A stretch of DNA of 64,000 nucleotides from contig NZ_JALIQS010000003.1 in the NCBI RefSeq assembly GCF_024704725.1, forward strand, positions 806,001-870,000. The letters run 5' to 3'. The stretch comes from Shinella sp. CPCC 101442 (GTDB lineage Bacteria; Pseudomonadota; Alphaproteobacteria; Rhizobiales; Rhizobiaceae). The position numbers and the translations under genes were made by a program. This document shows positions 41,112 through 50,216 of the stretch, piece after piece. How positions within the stretch are numbered: the first letter of the stretch is position 1; every line of letters starts with the position of its first letter. The notes beneath the pieces were generated by a model that worked only from the letters and a program-made list of their open reading frames with translations, searched no databases and was not told the DNA's origin.

Positions 41112-43184
41112 ATGACCGTACAGTTTTCCCCCTTCCTGCCCTGGATCGTCATTGCCGCGCTCGGCCTTGCCGGCGTGCTCCTCGCCGCCCTCGGCCTCTG
41201 GCGGGGCCTGCGCGGTGCCCTCGTGCGCGCCGTAGCCCTTGCCCTTCTGGTGCTGGCGCTCGCCAACCCCGTGCTGATGCAGGAGGATCGCGAGGCGCTG
41301 TCGACCGTCGTGCCCGTTATCGTCGACCGCAGCCAGAGCCAGGACAACGCCTCGCGGACCGCCGAGACGGATGCGGCACTCGCCGGCCTGAAGGAACGTT
41401 TCGCCCGCTATCCACGCATCGAGCCGCGGATCGTCGAGGCCGGCGACGACGGCACCTCCGACACACCCTCCACCCGTCTGTTCGACGCCCTGAACTCGGC
41501 AATCGCCGACGTGCCGCGCTCACGCGTCGGCGGCGCGATCTTCATCACCGACGGTCAGGTTCATGACATTCCCGACGCAAGCGCCTTCTCCGGCTTCGAC
41601 GCGCCGGTCCATGCCCTCGTCACCGGTCGGCCGGATGAATTCGACCGCCGTATCGAGGTCGTCAGCGCGCCGCGCTTCGGCATTGTCGGCGAGCGGCAGG
41701 AGCTGAAGTTCCGCGTGGTGGACGATGGCGCCGGACCCGATGGCACGGCCCGCGTGACGGTAAGGCTCAACGGCAACGAGATCGCCTCGGAAATCGCCGA
41801 ACCCGGCACCGAACAGCCACTCGGTTTCACCGTGCCGCGCGGCGGCAACAACATCCTCGAATTCGAGGTGGAGCCTGTCGAGGGCGAGATCACGACGGCG
41901 AACAACCGCGCCGTCCATGTCATCGAGGGTATCCGGGAGAACCTGCGCGTGCTGCTCGTCTCCGGCGAGCCGCATGCCGGCGAACGCGCCTGGCGCAACC
42001 TCCTCAAGTCCGACACCGCCATCGACCTCGTCCACTTCACCATTCTGCGTCCGCCGGAAAAGCAGGACGGCACGCCGATCAACGAACTGTCGCTGATCGC
42101 CTTCCCGACCCGCGAGCTCTTCGTCGACAAGATCAACGAGTTCGACCTCATCATCTTCGATCGCTACCAGCACCGCGGCGTGCTGCCGATCCTCTACTAC
42201 GACAACATCGCGCAATATGTGGAAAATGGTGGCGCCCTGCTGATCGCCGCCGGGCCGGAGCATGCCGGCAACGATTCGATTGCGGGAACGCCGCTCTCCG
42301 TCGTGCTACCGGCCAATCCGACCGGCGAGATGAATGTCGCGCCCTTCTATCCGCGCCTTTCCGACCAGGGCAAAAAACACCCCGTGACACGCGGCCTCGA
42401 AGGTGCCGATTCCGAGCCGCCGCATTGGGGTCGCTGGTTCCGCACCGTCGATGTGCAGCGCCCCAGCGGCAATGTCGTGATGGAAGCCAATGACGGCAAG
42501 CCGCTGCTGGTACTGAACCGCGCCGGCAAGGGCCGCGTCGCCATGCTGCTGTCCGACCAGGGCTGGCTCTGGGCGCGCGGCTTCGAAGGCGGCGGCCCGC
42601 ATGTCTCGCTCTACCGGCGCACGGCCCATTGGCTGATGCAGGAACCGGCGCTGGAAGAGGAGGCGTTGACGGCGCGCACCTTCGGCCGCACGCTGCAGAT
42701 CAACCGCCAGACGATCGGCGACGCGCCCGGCGAGGCGACGCTGAAACTGCCGTCCGGCAAGACCGAGCAGGTGACGCTTGCGGAGGCCGAGCCCGGCCTC
42801 TACCGCGCCGAGGTGCCGACGACAGAAACGGGTCTTTACGAGATTACCAATGACGATCTCAGCGCCCTCGTCCATGTCGGCGCCGTGGATGCACCAGAGT
42901 TCAAGGCGACGATCTCGACGACCGAAACCCTCAGGCCGCTCGCCGACGCCACCAGGGGCACGGTGCGCCGGCTCGTCGACGCGAACGGCGACGCGGTCTC
43001 GCTGCCCCCGCTCCTGCCCGTCGCCGGCCAGGTGCGCACGGTGGACGAGAACCGGTTGTCGCTGCGCATGACGGACGAGACCGTGCTCAAGGGCATTAAC
43101 TCGATGCCGCTCTTTGCCGGTTTTGCCGGTGTCGGCCTGCTGTTGCTGGCCTTCTCGGCCACCTGGTATCGCGAAGGCCGATAG
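41112..43184 (+). CDS. Large VWA/amidotransferase-like membrane protein
   Basis: 690 residues. Helices at about 8-30 and 35-55, then a VWA-like domain with intact MIDAS motif VDRSQSQ (DxSxS) and FITDGQVHD, an Ig-like beta region, a glutamine-amidotransferase-like domain (about 280-480, GGALLIAAGPEH), and a C-terminal anchor helix (about 665-685). It starts one base after the DUF4159 stop and ends before a hairpin terminator. It is the last gene of the moxR operon; the molecular role of such operons in rhizobia is not settled. Confidence 0.85.
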   Translation: MTVQFSPFLPWIVIAALGLAGVLLAALGLWRGLRGALVRAVALALLVLALANPVLMQEDREALSTVVPVIVDRSQSQDNASRTAETDAALAGLKERFARYPRIEPRIVEAGDDGTSDTPSTRLFDALNSAIADVPRSRVGGAIFITDGQVHDIPDASAFSGFDAPVHALVTGRPDEFDRRIEVVSAPRFGIVGERQELKFRVVDDGAGPDGTARVTVRLNGNEIASEIAEPGTEQPLGFTVPRGGNNILEFEVEPVEGEITTANNRAVHVIEGIRENLRVLLVSGEPHAGERAWRNLLKSDTAIDLVHFTILRPPEKQDGTPINELSLIAFPTRELFVDKINEFDLIIFDRYQHRGVLPILYYDNIAQYVENGGALLIAAGPEHAGNDSIAGTPLSVVLPANPTGEMNVAPFYPRLSDQGKKHPVTRGLEGADSEPPHWGRWFRTVDVQRPSGNVVMEANDGKPLLVLNRAGKGRVAMLLSDQGWLWARGFEGGGPHVSLYRRTAHWLMQEPALEEEALTARTFGRTLQINRQTIGDAPGEATLKLPSGKTEQVTLAEAEPGLYRAEVPTTETGLYEITNDDLSALVHVGAVDAPEFKATISTTETLRPLADATRGTVRRLVDANGDAVSLPPLLPVAGQVRTVDENRLSLRMTDETVLKGINSMPLFAGFAGVGLLLLAFSATWYREGR

Positions 43185-43188
43185 TAGC

Positions 43189-43215
43189 AGGGAAGGCGCT
43201 CGCGCCTTCCCTCTT
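43189..43215 (+). terminator. Hairpin terminator of the moxR operon
   Basis: AGGGAAGGCG-CTCG-CGCCTTCCCT, then CTT; a strong stem but a weak T-tract. Confidence 0.7.
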
Positions 43216-43294
43216 CGCCTGAAAATTCCCATACGAGAACCATCAAATCCGGCCGCCTCGCGCGTGCCGGGGCGGGACGCCTGCAACTACAGGC

Positions 43295-43332
43295 TCGGGC
43301 AAGCTCATCCGTGTACCGGATAGGCTGCCCGA
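43295..43332 (+). promoter_or_regulatory. Two-part hairpin in the 5' region of the giant repeat gene
   Basis: TCGGGCA (43295-43301) pairs with TGCCCGA (43326-43332) and, inside, ATCCG (43307-43311) with CGGAT (43317-43321). It is followed by a T-run TTTTTT at about 43348 and the ATG at 43380. It could be an attenuator or mRNA-stability element. The rest of 43216-43294 shows nothing I can name. Confidence 0.4.
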
Positions 43333-43379
43333 ACGTGGATTTGTGTGTTTTTTCATCTCATTCTCTCAGGAATTTGCTT

Positions 43380-46300
43380 ATGACGTCGATCGTTTCTTCC
43401 TTGAGCATCAATCAGATCAAGGCGCTTTCAACGGCAGCGATCAACAGCTGGACGACAGAGGATGTCGCCGCGCTTTCCACCGGACAGCTCAACGCCTTTT
43501 CCTCCAAGCAGATCGCCGCCCTGGAAGCAGAGGACATCGAGACACTCGATTCCCGCCAGCTGAGCGCCATTTCGCGGACCGCCATCATCGGCCTTACGCT
43601 GGAGCAACTCGGCGCCCTCGACCGGGCGATCAGCAGCCTGACGCCCACGCAGATCGCAGCCCTCAGCACCACGCAGATGAAGGCGCTCACGGAAGACCAG
43701 GCCGAGGCGCTGACATCGGCGCAGATACGGGTCCTCAGCGCCGCACAGCTTGCCGCCATGGACCCGCAGGATATCGCCACCTTCGCGACCGAGGACATGG
43801 CCGCAATCAGCTACAAGGCCGTGCAGGGCCTGAGCACCGCCGCCATCGCGCTATTTTCCGACGAGCAGATCAGCACGCTGAGCCTTCAGGCGCTTGCCGG
43901 CTTTTCGCAGGCGCAGACCGCGGCGATGACGCCGGAGCAGATCGCGGCCCTTTCGACCGCACAGGTAGCCCAGCTGAAGCCAGCGCAGATCGCCGCCCTC
44001 TCCACCGCCGCCGTCGCCGCCTTCTCCGAAACGCAGATTCCTGCCCTCAGCAGCAGCGCCATCACCGGTCTCAGCGCAGCGCAGATCCGCGCCCTCGGCA
44101 CCGACCAGATCGAGGCCCTGACACCGGTCCAGACGAAGATGCTGACCGCGACACAGCTCACCGCGATGGGCTCGGATGGCGTCCTCACCTTCTCCTCGGC
44201 CGACATCGCCGCCCTTTCCGCCGGCGCTCTCCCCGGCATTACGACCGCTGCGATCGCCGCCCTTTCCAGCCAGCAGATCGCCGGCCTCACCGCAAAGACC
44301 ATCGTTGGGCTCACCGCCGCGCAGATCGGCGCACTGACCGCTGAACAGGTGGGCGACCTGACATCCGCCCAGGTCCGCGCCATGAGCGCCGGGCAGCTTG
44401 CCGCCCTGTCTTCGGAGGATATCGCAGCCCTTTCCGACGAGAGCATTTCCGCCATCAGCGCCAAGGCACTGAAGGGCCTCGGCTCCGGTGCCATCGCGGC
44501 CCTTTCCGACGACCAGATTGCAGCCCTGTCGACCGCGCAGATCAACGCGCTGGAGCCCTGGCAGGTCGCCGCCCTGGGCACCGCCGGCATTGCCGAACTC
44601 AGCACCGCCCAGATCGCCGCCATGGCCCCGGGCTCGATCTCCGGCCTGACCTCGGCACAGATCGCCGCCCTCGACATGGACCAGTTGGAGGCCTTCACGC
44701 CGAATCAGGCACGGATGTTCAATTCCGCGCAGCTTTCTGCGCTCGATGCGGACACGATCGAAGCCTTCTCGACGATGGATATCGCCGCGTTCTCCGTGAA
44801 CGCCATCGCCGGTCTCGGCACCTCGGCCATATCGGGCCTTTCCTCCGACCAGGTCGCGGCATTCAACGCAAAGGCGATTTCGGGCCTGACGACGGCGCAG
44901 ATCAACACCCTGTCGGCCGATCAGGCCGAAGCGCTCACGGTGGTGCAGATCCGGGCGCTGACGGCCACCCAGGTCGGCGCCATCGACCCCTATACGTTCG
45001 AAGCCTTCACCAGCACGAAGATTGCAGCGCTCCAGCCGCTCGCCATGGTCGGCCTCGGTACGGATGCGCTTGCCGCCCTGACCACCGCCCAGATCGCCGC
45101 GATGACGCCCAGCCAGATCGCGGCGCTCAAGCCCTGGCAACTCGGCACGCTCGATGCGAGCCAGGCCGAGGCGCTGACGCCGGCGCAACTGCGCCTCCTC
45201 AGCGCAACCCAGCTCTCGGGTTTCGGCGCGGAGGCCCTGGAGACCTTCTCGACCGCCGATATCGCCGCCCTTGCTAACAAGTCGGTCGCCGGCCTCACGA
45301 CCGATGCCGTCGCGGCACTTTCGACAGACCAGATTGCTGCCCTCGGCGCTGCGGCCTTCTCCAACCTGACGGCCGCGCAGGCCGGCGCCCTCAGCACCGA
45401 GCAGATCGGTGCGCTGTCGCCCCAGCAGATCGGCACGCTCAGCGCCGCGCAGCTTCGCGCGCTGGATCCGGACGGTTTCGCTTCGCTTTCCTCCGCCCAT
45501 ATCGCCGCAATCAACGGCAAGGCCATGGCGGCGTTGGGCACAGATGCCATCGCCAGTCTTTCCACCGACCAGATCGCCGCGCTCAGCACCGGCACGATCG
45601 CAAGCCTCACCGCCAAGCAGCTCGGCGCGATGAGCACGGCCCAGGCGGAGGCATTGACGTCGGCGCAGGTGCGCGCCTTGACCTCGAGCCAGATCACCGC
45701 GCTCGGCGGCGACAATATCGCGACCTTCTCGACCGCGGACCTCGCCGCGATCCACAGCAAGGCCATGCCGGGCCTTCCGACCGGCGCGCTCGCAGCCCTT
45801 TCGACCAGCGAGATCGGCGTCCTGACGACCGCCCAGATCGCCGGCCTCACCACGGCGCAGCTGGCCGCCATGGACCCCGAATTCGTCGGAGCGCTGACGA
45901 CCGACCAGATCGCCGCGCTCAGCACCGGCGTCATCGCCAGCCTCAGCACCGCGCAGATCGCCGAACTGGACACCGCGCAGGCCGAAGCCCTCACATCGGC
46001 GCAGGTCCGCGCCCTCTCCTCCGCCCAGCTCGCGGAATTCAGCCCGCAGGAGATCGCAACCTTCTCCACGGCCGATATCGCGGCCATCACCAAGGCCGCT
46101 ATCGGGCTCAGTGAAGGTGCGATCGCGGGCCTCTCGACCGCCCAGGCGGCGGCACTCAGCCGCAATGCGCTCGCCACCATGACGGCCGTGCAGATCGAGG
46201 CGCTGACGACCGCCCAGATCGCCGCCTTCACGACGGCGCAGATCGGCGCCCTCACCTCCGTTCAGGTCGCGGCCCTCGAACCTCAGGATATCCAGGTCCT

Positions 46301-49300
46301 CTCCACGGCCCAGATCGCCGCGCTCGCCAACCGCGCCCTTTCGGGCTTCACCCCGGGCACCATCGCCGGTCTCAGCTCCGATCAGATCGCGGCCATCAGC
46401 ACCATCGCCATTTCCGGCCTCACCACCGATCAGATCGAAGCGCTGAACTCGACACAGGCAAGCCAGCTCTCCACCGCGCAGATCAAGGCGCTGACCGCCG
46501 CTCAGGTCGCAGCGCTCGGTGAAGACCTCGAAGCGCTCTCCAGCGCGCAGATCGCAAGCCTCAGCACAGCAGCCATTCCCGGCATGACCACCGGCCAGGT
46601 CGATGCGCTGACCGCGGCACAGATCGCCGCGCTTTCCACCGCACAGGTCGGCGCGCTGACCGCACTGCAGATCGCAGCCTTCAGCCCCGCCGAAGTCGCG
46701 GCCTTCACCACGGCGCAGATCGCGGCGCTGGGTGTCACCGGCATTCCGGGCCTCACCGGCGACCAGATCGAAGCCCTCAGCACCGGCCAGATCGGCGCGC
46801 TTTCCAGCCGTCAGATGGGCGCCCTCACCTCCGCGCAACTCGGCGCGATGGGCACCGAGAACCTGGCTGCCCTCACCACCGGCCAGATCGCAGGTCTCAA
46901 TGCGGCAAGCATTCCCGGGCTCACTTCCGAACAGCTTGCCGTGCTCAGCACCAGCCAGGTCGAGGCGCTGAACGAAGCGCAGGTCGGTGTTCTCACCTCC
47001 GAGCAGATCAGCGAACTCGGCACGAACGACATCGCCACCTTCTCCACGAAGGACATCGCCGCGATCACCGCCAGTGCCATTGGCGGCCTGTCGGCGGCAA
47101 AGATCGCCTCGCTCTCCGTCGCCCAGATCGCAGCGCTCAGCACCGCCGCCATCGCCGCGATGACGACCGCGCAGATCGCCGCGCTTTCCACCAGCCAGGC
47201 GGAAGCCCTGACGAGCACGCAGGTCGCGGCGCTCGGCTCCACGCAGCTTGCGGCGCTTGGCGCGGATGACATCGCCACATTCTCGTCCAAGGACCTTGCG
47301 GCCATCCGCTCGGATGCGATCGGCGGTATTTCGACGTCGACGCTCGCCGCCCTCTCGACCGCGCAGATCGCCGCATTCGGCTCGGCCGGCATCAGCGGCC
47401 TGACTGCCCGCCAGCTCGCCGCACTCGGCACGGCACAGGCCGAGGCGCTGACCAGCACCCAGATTGCGGCCCTCTCCTCCACCCAGCTTGCCGCCCTCTC
47501 CTCCGATGCGATCGCCACCTTCTCGACGCGGGAAATCTCCGTCATCGGCTCCGATGCGGTGGCCGGTCTCTCGACCGCATCGATCGGCGCCCTCTCCACC
47601 GGCCAGATCGCGGCCCTCAGCTCCATGGCCATCGGCGGCCTGTTGCCGCGACAGATCGCGGCGCTCAGCAGCGACCAGCTCGATGCCATGACGCCCGCGC
47701 AGATGCGCGCGCTCGGCGCCCGCCAGATCGCCTCGCTCGGAACCGAATATATCGCGGCCCTTTCGACGGCGCAGATCGCCGCCCTCTCGACGACCGCGAT
47801 TTCCGGCCTTTCCGCAGACCAGATCGGCGCCATGACCACGGCTCAGGCCGAAGCGCTCACCAGCGCGCAGGTCGGTGCGCTGACCTCGCGCCAGATCGCC
47901 GCCCTCGGCATGGATGACCTCGACACGTTCTCGGTCGCCGACATGGCCGCGATCAGCTCCAGCGCCATGTCCGGCCTGTCGACCGGCATGCTCGCCTCGC
48001 TGACGACAAGCCAGATCGCCGCCCTCGGCCCGGCCGGCCTCTCCGGCATGACGAGCGAGCAGATCGGCGCGCTCAGCAGCACGCAGGTCGCGGCCCTCAC
48101 CACGGCGCAGATCGGCGGCCTGGGCTCCAGGCAGGTGGCCGGCCTTGCCACGGAAGACATTGCGGCCCTTTCACCCGCGCAGATCGCCGCGCTCGGCACG
48201 GGCGGCATTGCCGGCCTGACGACCGCGCAGATCGCTGTACTCTCGACCGCGCAGGCGGAAGCGCTGACGAGCACGCAGATCGCCGCGTTCAAATCGACGC
48301 AGATCGGCGCCTTCCACACCGATACGATCGAGACCTTCACCGCGCACGAAATGAGCATGATCGGCTCCAGCGCGGTCGCCGGCCTCTCGACGGCGATGAT
48401 CGCGGTGCTGACCACCGCCCAGATCGCCGCTCTCGACGGTGCGGGCCTGACGAGCGCACAAGTCAACGCGCTGAACTCCAGCCAGCTGGAAGCACTGACC
48501 ACGACCCAGCTCGCCGCTTTCGGCTCCACGCAGGTCGGTGCGCTCGGCACCGATGACATCGCGCTGCTTTCACCCGCACAGATCGCCGCCATCGGCACGG
48601 CCGGCGTCGCCGCGCTTTCGACCGGCCAGGTCGCGGCGCTGGCACCGGATCAGGCCGAGGCCCTGACCAGCACGCAGGTCGCAGCCCTCAACTCCACGCA
48701 GATCGGCGCGTTCAGCACGGACGACCTCGCGCTGTTTTCGACCGACGACATGGCCGCGATCAGCTCGCGCGCCATTTCCGGCCTGTCGACATCGGCGCTC
48801 CACGCACTGACCGAAAGCCAGATCGCGGCGATGAGCCCGGCCGGCATTTCCGGCCTTGCCAGCGACCAGATCGCAGCGCTGAGCATCGATCAGGTCGAGG
48901 CGCTGACGAGCGCGCAGGTCGGTGCACTCACCGCCCGCCAGCTTTCCGCCTTCACCGCCGATCAGCTGCGTACCTTCTCAACTGCCGATATGGGTGCTAT
49001 CAGCTCGATCGCCATGTCGGGCCTGCCAGCCTCGATCCTGTCTGGCTTCTCCGCCGAGCAGATTGCTGCGCTGAGCCCGGCCGGTTTCTCCGGTCTTTCG
49101 ACCAGCCAGATCAACGCCCTGAGCACGAGCCAGATCGCCGGCCTGTCCACGCTGCAGCTCGCGGCTCTCGGCTCGCGCCAGATCGGCGCGCTCGGCGTCG
49201 ATGACATCGCGGCCCTGACCGCAGCGCAGATCGGCGCCTTCAGTGCAAACGGCATTGCCGGCCTCACCGGCTCGCAGGCTGCCGCACTCACGGTGGAACA

Positions 49301-50144
49301 GGTCGAAGCGCTGTCCTCCACGCAGGTCGCCTCGCTCAGCTCCACGGCGCTGGCAGGCCTCTCGACACAGGCGCTCGATACGTTCTCACTGGACAAGCTC
49401 TCGGCGATCGGCTCCTCCGCCATCCGCGGCCTGCCGGCCGGCTATCTCTCGACGCTTTCCGACGCGGAGATCGAAGCCCTCGGCACGGCGGCGATCTCCG
49501 GCCTCACCAGCGCCCAGGTCGGCGCGCTCAGCGTCGAACAGCTGGAAGCCTTCTCGGTCGCGCAGATCGGTGCGCTCAGCGTCTCCGGCCTCGCCGGCCT
49601 GACGACCGCGCAGATGCAGACCATCTCCGCCGAAGAGCTGGCCGCCATCACCCCCGCGGCCATCAAGGGTCTCTCTTCCGCCGCGATGGGTTCGCTGTCC
49701 ACGGAGAGCGTCGCGACACTTAGCAAGACCCAGCTTGCCGCGCTGAGCTACAGCCAGATGGCCGCGCTGAGCGCCACCCAGGTCGGCGCGCTTTCGGCCG
49801 ATCAGGTCGGCGCGCTGACGGCAACGCAGGCTGCGGCGCTGGGGGCCGACGACTTCGGCAGCTTCTCGGTCGACCACATCCTGGCGCTCAGCTCCAACGC
49901 CATTTCCGGCCTCAGCACGGCAACGCTTGCCGGCCTCACTTCCGAGCAGGCGGGCGCCTTCACGCCCGGCCAGCTGGCGGCAATGACCTCGTCGCAGACC
50001 AGCGCCCTGTCGCAGGCCGGCTCCGGCGGCGCCTCGGTACAGAGCTTCTCGTTCACCGACACGTCGGGGACATCGGCGGGAACGGAGAGCAGTTCGGGCG
50101 ACGACGAGATCGCCTCGATCATCTCGTCCTATCTCGCCATCTGA
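43380..50144 (+). CDS. Giant octapeptide-repeat protein (about 2254 residues)
   Basis: Almost the whole protein (residues 5 to about 2206) is tandem eight-residue units of consensus I/V/L-x-A/G-L/F-S/T-x-x-Q/D/A, for example IAALSTAQ, VRALTSAQ, ISGLTTDQ. There are about 275 units with only a few one-residue slips (for example LGALDRA and a five-residue LTSAQ near 48450). There is no signal peptide, Cys is absent from the repeat, and there is no membrane helix. The last 48 residues are Ser/Gly/Asp-rich and end DDEIASIISSYLAI. ATG 43380 has AGGA eight bases upstream; an earlier in-frame start lies before the hairpin. Base composition matches the neighbours. It is monocistronic, with a terminator after it. 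Function unknown: fibrous surface or scaffold protein is the simplest guess. Confidence 0.9.
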   Translation: MTSIVSSLSINQIKALSTAAINSWTTEDVAALSTGQLNAFSSKQIAALEAEDIETLDSRQLSAISRTAIIGLTLEQLGALDRAISSLTPTQIAALSTTQMKALTEDQAEALTSAQIRVLSAAQLAAMDPQDIATFATEDMAAISYKAVQGLSTAAIALFSDEQISTLSLQALAGFSQAQTAAMTPEQIAALSTAQVAQLKPAQIAALSTAAVAAFSETQIPALSSSAITGLSAAQIRALGTDQIEALTPVQTKMLTATQLTAMGSDGVLTFSSADIAALSAGALPGITTAAIAALSSQQIAGLTAKTIVGLTAAQIGALTAEQVGDLTSAQVRAMSAGQLAALSSEDIAALSDESISAISAKALKGLGSGAIAALSDDQIAALSTAQINALEPWQVAALGTAGIAELSTAQIAAMAPGSISGLTSAQIAALDMDQLEAFTPNQARMFNSAQLSALDADTIEAFSTMDIAAFSVNAIAGLGTSAISGLSSDQVAAFNAKAISGLTTAQINTLSADQAEALTVVQIRALTATQVGAIDPYTFEAFTSTKIAALQPLAMVGLGTDALAALTTAQIAAMTPSQIAALKPWQLGTLDASQAEALTPAQLRLLSATQLSGFGAEALETFSTADIAALANKSVAGLTTDAVAALSTDQIAALGAAAFSNLTAAQAGALSTEQIGALSPQQIGTLSAAQLRALDPDGFASLSSAHIAAINGKAMAALGTDAIASLSTDQIAALSTGTIASLTAKQLGAMSTAQAEALTSAQVRALTSSQITALGGDNIATFSTADLAAIHSKAMPGLPTGALAALSTSEIGVLTTAQIAGLTTAQLAAMDPEFVGALTTDQIAALSTGVIASLSTAQIAELDTAQAEALTSAQVRALSSAQLAEFSPQEIATFSTADIAAITKAAIGLSEGAIAGLSTAQAAALSRNALATMTAVQIEALTTAQIAAFTTAQIGALTSVQVAALEPQDIQVLSTAQIAALANRALSGFTPGTIAGLSSDQIAAISTIAISGLTTDQIEALNSTQASQLSTAQIKALTAAQVAALGEDLEALSSAQIASLSTAAIPGMTTGQVDALTAAQIAALSTAQVGALTALQIAAFSPAEVAAFTTAQIAALGVTGIPGLTGDQIEALSTGQIGALSSRQMGALTSAQLGAMGTENLAALTTGQIAGLNAASIPGLTSEQLAVLSTSQVEALNEAQVGVLTSEQISELGTNDIATFSTKDIAAITASAIGGLSAAKIASLSVAQIAALSTAAIAAMTTAQIAALSTSQAEALTSTQVAALGSTQLAALGADDIATFSSKDLAAIRSDAIGGISTSTLAALSTAQIAAFGSAGISGLTARQLAALGTAQAEALTSTQIAALSSTQLAALSSDAIATFSTREISVIGSDAVAGLSTASIGALSTGQIAALSSMAIGGLLPRQIAALSSDQLDAMTPAQMRALGARQIASLGTEYIAALSTAQIAALSTTAISGLSADQIGAMTTAQAEALTSAQVGALTSRQIAALGMDDLDTFSVADMAAISSSAMSGLSTGMLASLTTSQIAALGPAGLSGMTSEQIGALSSTQVAALTTAQIGGLGSRQVAGLATEDIAALSPAQIAALGTGGIAGLTTAQIAVLSTAQAEALTSTQIAAFKSTQIGAFHTDTIETFTAHEMSMIGSSAVAGLSTAMIAVLTTAQIAALDGAGLTSAQVNALNSSQLEALTTTQLAAFGSTQVGALGTDDIALLSPAQIAAIGTAGVAALSTGQVAALAPDQAEALTSTQVAALNSTQIGAFSTDDLALFSTDDMAAISSRAISGLSTSALHALTESQIAAMSPAGISGLASDQIAALSIDQVEALTSAQVGALTARQLSAFTADQLRTFSTADMGAISSIAMSGLPASILSGFSAEQIAALSPAGFSGLSTSQINALSTSQIAGLSTLQLAALGSRQIGALGVDDIAALTAAQIGAFSANGIAGLTGSQAAALTVEQVEALSSTQVASLSSTALAGLSTQALDTFSLDKLSAIGSSAIRGLPAGYLSTLSDAEIEALGTAAISGLTSAQVGALSVEQLEAFSVAQIGALSVSGLAGLTTAQMQTISAEELAAITPAAIKGLSSAAMGSLSTESVATLSKTQLAALSYSQMAALSATQVGALSADQVGALTATQAAALGADDFGSFSVDHILALSSNAISGLSTATLAGLTSEQAGAFTPGQLAAMTSSQTSALSQAGSGGASVQSFSFTDTSGTSAGTESSSGDDEIASIISSYLAI
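43392..49997 (+). repeat. 24-bp coding repeat array with 240-bp higher-order period
   Basis: The basic unit is 24 bp (eight codons). Units recur in a fixed order every ten units: AEALTSAQ, VRALxxxQ, LAALxxDD, IATFSTAD, IAAISSxA, IxGLSTxA, IAALSTxQ, IAALxxAx, IxGLTxxQ, IxALSTAQ. Some cycles are lengthened to 14 or 17 units. I count roughly 25 cycles. Copies differ at many codons, so the array is diverged rather than freshly duplicated. Confidence 0.9.
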
Positions 50145-50163
50145 CGCTTCCGGGCCGAAAACC

Positions 50164-50194
50164 AAAAAGCCCCTCTCATCCGAGAGGGGCTTTT
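50164..50194. terminator. Bidirectional terminator after the giant repeat gene
   Basis: AAAAAGCCCCTCTC-ATCC-GAGAGGGGCTTTT: a perfect stem with A- and T-runs, serving the convergent genes on both sides. Confidence 0.92.
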
Positions 50195-50216
50195 CATTTG
50201 ATGATACATCCTGCGG

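Noticed and set aside
43851-46838. A 995-codon open frame on the minus strand inside the giant repeat gene
   Set aside because: It is the periodic shadow of the 24-bp coding repeat. The plus frame has the better ribosome site, the terminator and the hydrophobic octad pattern, while the shadow is a meaningless Arg/Gly/Asp repeat.
43392-49997. CRISPR-like array of short direct repeats
   Set aside because: Repeats are 24 bp head to tail with no spacers, diverged and in frame throughout a long CDS; no cas genes are present.
43380-50144. RTX toxin or autotransporter assignment for the giant protein
   Set aside because: There are no GGxGxDxxx nonapeptides, no signal peptide and no C-terminal beta-barrel; the repeat is a different, Leu/Ile-spaced octad.
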